From assembly GCF_000802185.1 (NCBI RefSeq), contig NZ_KN676114.1:63051-127050 (forward strand): a stretch of DNA of 64,000 nucleotides. The letters are read 5' to 3'. Below are positions 61,174-64,000 of this stretch, one piece after another (position 1 is the stretch's first letter; each line of letters begins with the position of its first letter). Under the pieces are notes generated by a model that ran no database searches, was not told the DNA's origin, and saw only the letters and a program-made list of their open reading frames with translations. Both the position numbers and the translations under genes were made by a program. The stretch is from Belnapia sp. F-4-1. GTDB taxonomy: Bacteria > Pseudomonadota > Alphaproteobacteria > Acetobacterales > Acetobacteraceae.

Positions 61174-61524
61174 ATGTCCCATCTAGCATCGGCTGCGGCG
61201 GAGACCGACATCCACGGCATGAGCTTATCCCCTGACCAGATGCCGTCCCCAAAGCCGAAGATCTCGCCCGAAGAGCGCCGGCGCCGAACCGCCGACAGGC
61301 TGACCATGATCCGGCTGAAAATGGCTATCGGCCGTGAGCTGGAAGAGCGCGGCATCACCAGGCCCGCCGAGATCGGCGCCGCGCTCGGGATGCCGCCGGC
61401 CGAGGCGACCAAGCTGCTGACCCGGCATCAATGGCGCGAAGGCGCTGTCGAACAGCTGGAGGCCGCGGCGGCGCGGCTAGGGGTGCGAGTACCGGAACCA
61501 GCAAGTAGCGAGTGGCCAAGCTGA
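61174..61524 (+). CDS. Hypothetical protein with HTH-like C-terminus
   Basis: This 116-residue protein has a disordered N-terminus and a helical C-terminal half (RLTMIRLKMAIGRELEERGI, TRPAEIGAALGMPPAEATKL) with the spacing of an XRE-type helix-turn-helix. ATG 61156 is an alternative start. It converges with the lipoprotein gene, stops 10 bases apart. Confidence 0.5.
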   Translation: MSHLASAAAETDIHGMSLSPDQMPSPKPKISPEERRRRTADRLTMIRLKMAIGRELEERGITRPAEIGAALGMPPAEATKLLTRHQWREGAVEQLEAAAARLGVRVPEPASSEWPS

Positions 61525-61534
61525 CCAGCGCCGC

Positions 61535-62278
61535 CTAACGGCTCAGCATCGACCCGTGCACCCAGCCGAAGGGTTGGTCCTCACCCACCTGTAGCCAGCC
61601 CCCAGGTGCCTCGCCGAAGACCCGCAGCGTCGAGGCGCGCGGAACAATACGTACCACCGCCCCACCACCACCCGGTTGGTTGCGGATATTCACCGGATGG
61701 GTCGCAGTAGTAGTCACCATTGGCCCTGCAGCTACAGGGGGTGATGCAGGCCATGGTGACACTGGCACCGGTGAGCCGGCTATGACTGGAGCCGGCGTGT
61801 TAATCGGTGACGCTGCACGCTGTTGGGCAAGTGCCGCGTCAAGTGGCAACGGCGGCAAGGCGCGCGCCTGCAGGCGCTCTGTCGGCGGGCCGCCACCCTC
61901 AAAGCAGCGGTCAAGCATCTCGACAAAGACGCGACCTGCTTCTGAATTGGACATGCCGATCACCAGGTCCGTTCGCTCAGTCCTTCCCTCCTTTAGGGCG
62001 ACGACTGCGACAAATGGGATAAAGGGATCGTTGGCCTCGCCGGTCGGATTGACCTGACCGCAAACAGCGATGGTGTTCGACACCTGCTGTTGCCAAACTT
62101 GCACCGCGCGCATTTGCATTTCACCCATCATGCGCAACCTGGCCCGTACCTGCGCTTCTGCAGCTTGGCGTGCGGCTGCAAGGACGGGTTCAGGACCAGA
62201 CGTGTTCTTCGGCGGGTCATCGCAGGCCGTGAGCCCCGCCGCGATCAGTGCGAGGAAAGGCGCAATCAGCTTGCCCAT
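61535..62278 (-). CDS. SH3-domain lipoprotein
   Basis: This 247-residue protein has a lipoprotein signal (KLIAPFLALIAAGLTAC) with a lipobox-like LTAC. The mature protein has a helical region with two Cys (IAVCGQVNPTGEAND, MLDRCFEGGGPP), a Pro-rich linker (about 140-185) and a C-terminal bacterial SH3 domain (HPVNIRNQPGGGGAVVRIVP, GWLQVGEDQPFGWVHGSML). It probably binds cell wall or protein partners at the envelope. Confidence 0.85.
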   Translation of the reverse strand: MGKLIAPFLALIAAGLTACDDPPKNTSGPEPVLAAARQAAEAQVRARLRMMGEMQMRAVQVWQQQVSNTIAVCGQVNPTGEANDPFIPFVAVVALKEGRTERTDLVIGMSNSEAGRVFVEMLDRCFEGGGPPTERLQARALPPLPLDAALAQQRAASPINTPAPVIAGSPVPVSPWPASPPVAAGPMVTTTATHPVNIRNQPGGGGAVVRIVPRASTLRVFGEAPGGWLQVGEDQPFGWVHGSMLSR

Positions 62279-62639
62279 TTGGAGTCCCTATCAGCGGACC
62301 AGCCTTCTAAGTCAGACGCGGCCTGGGACCAAAGCAAGCTCTCCTCAATGCGCCTGATCTGAAGCTCGGCCTTGCGGGGGTTAAGGGCCGCATCGGTCTG
62401 ATCAACCTGATGGGCTGCGTTGTTGCCACTCCCTCGAGCGCTAGGGCCGGCTGCCTCAGACGATGGGCATGGTTATCAGAGAGTAGGCTGGAACCGTTTG
62501 AGGCTCCCACCGGTGGCGGGTTTGAGAGCCTTCTTGGGCGCTCCCCAGGTATGGCGTTGGGCGTGAGGTGCTACCCCAGCAACGGCATGTGGCTAACCTG
62601 CGGTAAGATACTCCACTGGTAGCTGCAACCAATAATATT

Positions 62640-62754
62640 GCATGAAACGCAATCTCATATTTATAGTTGTGTGGGGTGATTCTTATACAACCTCACTCCC
62701 TAAGGATCCCGCCTTGGCCCGCCCTCACCCGTGTCAGAGGGCGGGCTTCTTTTT
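62640..62754 (+). ncRNA. Candidate small RNA ending at an orphan terminator
   Basis: An intrinsic terminator on the plus strand has no plus-strand gene in the 1.2 kb upstream of it. The region before it is AT-rich, with a TTGCAT string at 62638 as a weak promoter candidate. A short unannotated transcript would explain the terminator. Start and size are guesses. Confidence 0.3.
62717..62754 (+). terminator. Rho-independent terminator
   Basis: GCCCGCCCTC and GAGGGCGGGC form a perfect 10-bp stem with a 10-base loop, followed by TTCTTTTT. The T-run orients it on the plus strand. Confidence 0.82.
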
Positions 62755-62811
62755 AAGCCCACACCGGCCCGCTGGGGTTAGGGCGGGCCGGGGAAGAGGG
62801 TCATGCTGCAG

Positions 62812-63102
62812 CTATGCCATCCGGCTCCCGGTCGAGGCTGCCGCCATCATCTTCGCCAGCCGTGCCGTCGCAGCCTTCGTCTCCTCTTTCACTCTCGCCC
62901 CCGCCAACCGCGCCGTTGCGGCCTCGGCGATAGCGCCAAACTGCCCGGTGATCTCGGCCAACGACATGCGGGGATAGGCCTCCTGACAGATGCGCACGTA
63001 AGCCCGCATCACGCGCTCCAAGGTGGCTGCCTGCTGCTTCCTGGATAGGCCGGTCAGGGTATTGGTCAGCAAGGTAACGGGATCGACGGGATCAGTGAGC
63101 AT
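62812..63102 (-). CDS. Small helical hypothetical protein
   Basis: This 96-residue protein is all-helical (LTGLSRKQQAATLERVMRAY, RMSLAEITGQFGAIAEAATA, EETKAATARLAKMMAAAS). The ATG at 63102 was chosen because the sequence upstream reads into the IS6 end. A phasin-like or coiled-coil role is possible from composition only. It lies between the terminator hairpins and the last IS6 element. Confidence 0.55.
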   Translation of the reverse strand: MLTDPVDPVTLLTNTLTGLSRKQQAATLERVMRAYVRICQEAYPRMSLAEITGQFGAIAEAATARLAGARVKEETKAATARLAKMMAAASTGSRMA

Positions 63103-63165
63103 CGGAGCCACGCCACTGCCGTAACGGTGCCGCCTTCTTGGTCCGCGTGCCGCACAAGACGCGGA

Positions 63166-63996
63166 GGCATTGCCAAGTTGTTGGGTTGATGGACACGTTT
63201 GACCGCGCAGCATGACACCCGTCGTGCTTACGCGGTCATCTGGAAGCACGTCTCCTGCTGCCAGATCCGGAAGGCCTTGGCGCGGACATCACGGTACTCA
63301 GCAGCGGTCATCAGATGCCGCCGCGGACGGAAGTGGCCATAGATTATCGCGTGGGATGACAGGAAGCGCTGGGCCTGCTCCGGCGGCTTGAACCGCTGCA
63401 TCTGGCGCTCTCGACGTCGCGTCGGCCTATGAGAGTTCTCGGCACGGTTGTTCAGGTAGCGACTGGTTTGGTGCTTCACCTCGGGCAGGATATCGCGTTG
63501 TGCAACGCCGTAGCTGCGCAGGCCGTCGGTGACGATGCGCCGAGGCTTGTATTTGAGCCCAGCCAACAACCGCTTGAAGAACCGCTTTGCGGCACTGGCA
63601 TTTCGCCGGTCCTGAACCAGGATGTCGAGCACGACGCCATGCTGATCCACCGCACGCCAAAGGTAGTGCAGTTCGCCATTGATCTTCAGGAACACCTCAT
63701 CGAGATGCCATGTATCGCCCGGCTTGGGCCGACGGCGGCGGAGCTTGCGGGCGAAATCAGCGCCAAACTTGAGGCACCACTGCCGTATGCTCTCGTGGGT
63801 GACCGTGATGCCCCGCTCGGCCAAGAGCAGTTCAACGTCTCGGAAACTCAGGCCGAAGACGTGGTACAGCCAGATCGCGCGGCTGATGATCTCAATCGGG
63901 AAGCGGTATCCGGGATAGGTGGCGAACTCGGACGTCATACCGCCAGCATGCCCCAGCCACTTCATTCCGGCCACAGACCACGAAGTTGGCAATGCC
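63166..63996. mobile_element. IS6-family element, intact
   Basis: The ends GGCATTGCCAAGTTGTTGGG (63166) and, from 63996 on the minus strand, GGCATTGCCAACTTCGTGG are inverted repeats. Length is 831 bp. The right flank has only four bases in the window, so a target duplication cannot be judged. Confidence 0.88.
63228..63938 (-). CDS. IS6-family transposase
   Basis: This 236-residue protein is complete: TYPGYRFPIEIISRAIWLYH, GDTWHLDEVFLKINGELHYL, IVTDGLRSYGVAQRDILPEV and YLNNRAENSHRPTRRRERQM. It closely resembles the transposase at 53441. The start at 63938 matches the other copy; the longer ATG upstream lies near the element end. Confidence 0.93.
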   Translation of the reverse strand: MTSEFATYPGYRFPIEIISRAIWLYHVFGLSFRDVELLLAERGITVTHESIRQWCLKFGADFARKLRRRRPKPGDTWHLDEVFLKINGELHYLWRAVDQHGVVLDILVQDRRNASAAKRFFKRLLAGLKYKPRRIVTDGLRSYGVAQRDILPEVKHQTSRYLNNRAENSHRPTRRRERQMQRFKPPEQAQRFLSSHAIIYGHFRPRRHLMTAAEYRDVRAKAFRIWQQETCFQMTA

Positions 63997-64000
63997 CACA

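Larger units (their letters stand above)
62279..62811. other. Intergenic stretch with AT-rich island and hairpins
   Basis: No gene was recognised. An AT-rich island (about 62630-62690) precedes a strong terminator at 62717 and a second hairpin at 62764-62791 (CCGGCCCGC paired with GCGGGCCGG). Confidence 0.5.

Overview
The window looks like part of a large plasmid or chromid of a high-GC alphaproteobacterium, most likely an Acetobacteraceae member of the Roseomonas type. This is inferred from base composition, codon use and gene families, not from any marker gene. The plasmid assignment rests on a RepA-type initiator with iterons and a DnaA box (28.6-29.8 kb), a ParA ATPase overlapping a putative partition partner (30.0-31.4 kb), paired direct repeats just upstream of parA, and two KorA/TrfB-like regulators (2.5-3.6 kb). 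No tRNA, rRNA or CRISPR array was seen.

Layout. 0-1.2 kb: IS256 and IS6-type remnants. 2.0-8.6 kb: a run of about a dozen small plus-strand genes, led by the KorA-like pair and including three small multi-pass membrane proteins. Several are preceded by related intergenic leaders of about 90 nt that fold into a GNRA-capped hairpin. An Hfq-like RNA chaperone gene faces the end of this array. 9.7-12.0 kb: an AT-richer gene fusing an AAA+/helicase-like ATPase domain to a RuvC-like resolvase. 12.2-17.7 kb: ISKra4, then an IS5 element carrying a nested IS66 element. 18.1-27.4 kb: a membrane-anchored non-specific nuclease, a protein ending in a sliding-clamp-binding-like peptide, a hydrolase, a MOSC protein, a Bug/TctC binding protein, and a UvrD helicase whose 5' end abuts a decayed second copy of the nuclease locus. 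28.6-32.6 kb: replication and partition. 33.2-41 kb: metabolic and stress cargo (GlxA regulator with a DJ-1 partner; TetR with a dehydrogenase and an epoxide-hydrolase-like protein; LysE exporter; DJ-1 protein with a LysR regulator whose 3' end is supplied by a small MITE). 41-43.9 kb: an IS3 element split by an IS110/IS1111 element. 44.0-48.6 kb: one giant methyltransferase/glycosyltransferase gene. 48.8-54.2 kb: a pile-up of IS6, IS630 and IS66 copies. 55.3-58.2 kb: an outer-membrane-like protein, a broken monooxygenase and a glycosyltransferase. 58.3-64 kb: further IS630 and IS6 copies around a few small envelope genes.

How it works together. The backbone (KorA-like regulators, ParA and partner, RepA with iterons) would maintain the replicon. 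Cargo is mainly surface glycan synthesis, oxidative or carbonyl stress, and export. Many junctions are IS-made, so several genes are truncated or frameshifted. The most unusual items are the leader-RNA/small-gene array beside an extra Hfq, the AAA+-RuvC fusion, and an IS110 element whose downstream non-coding end contains two 8-nt segments matching the two sides of its own insertion site.
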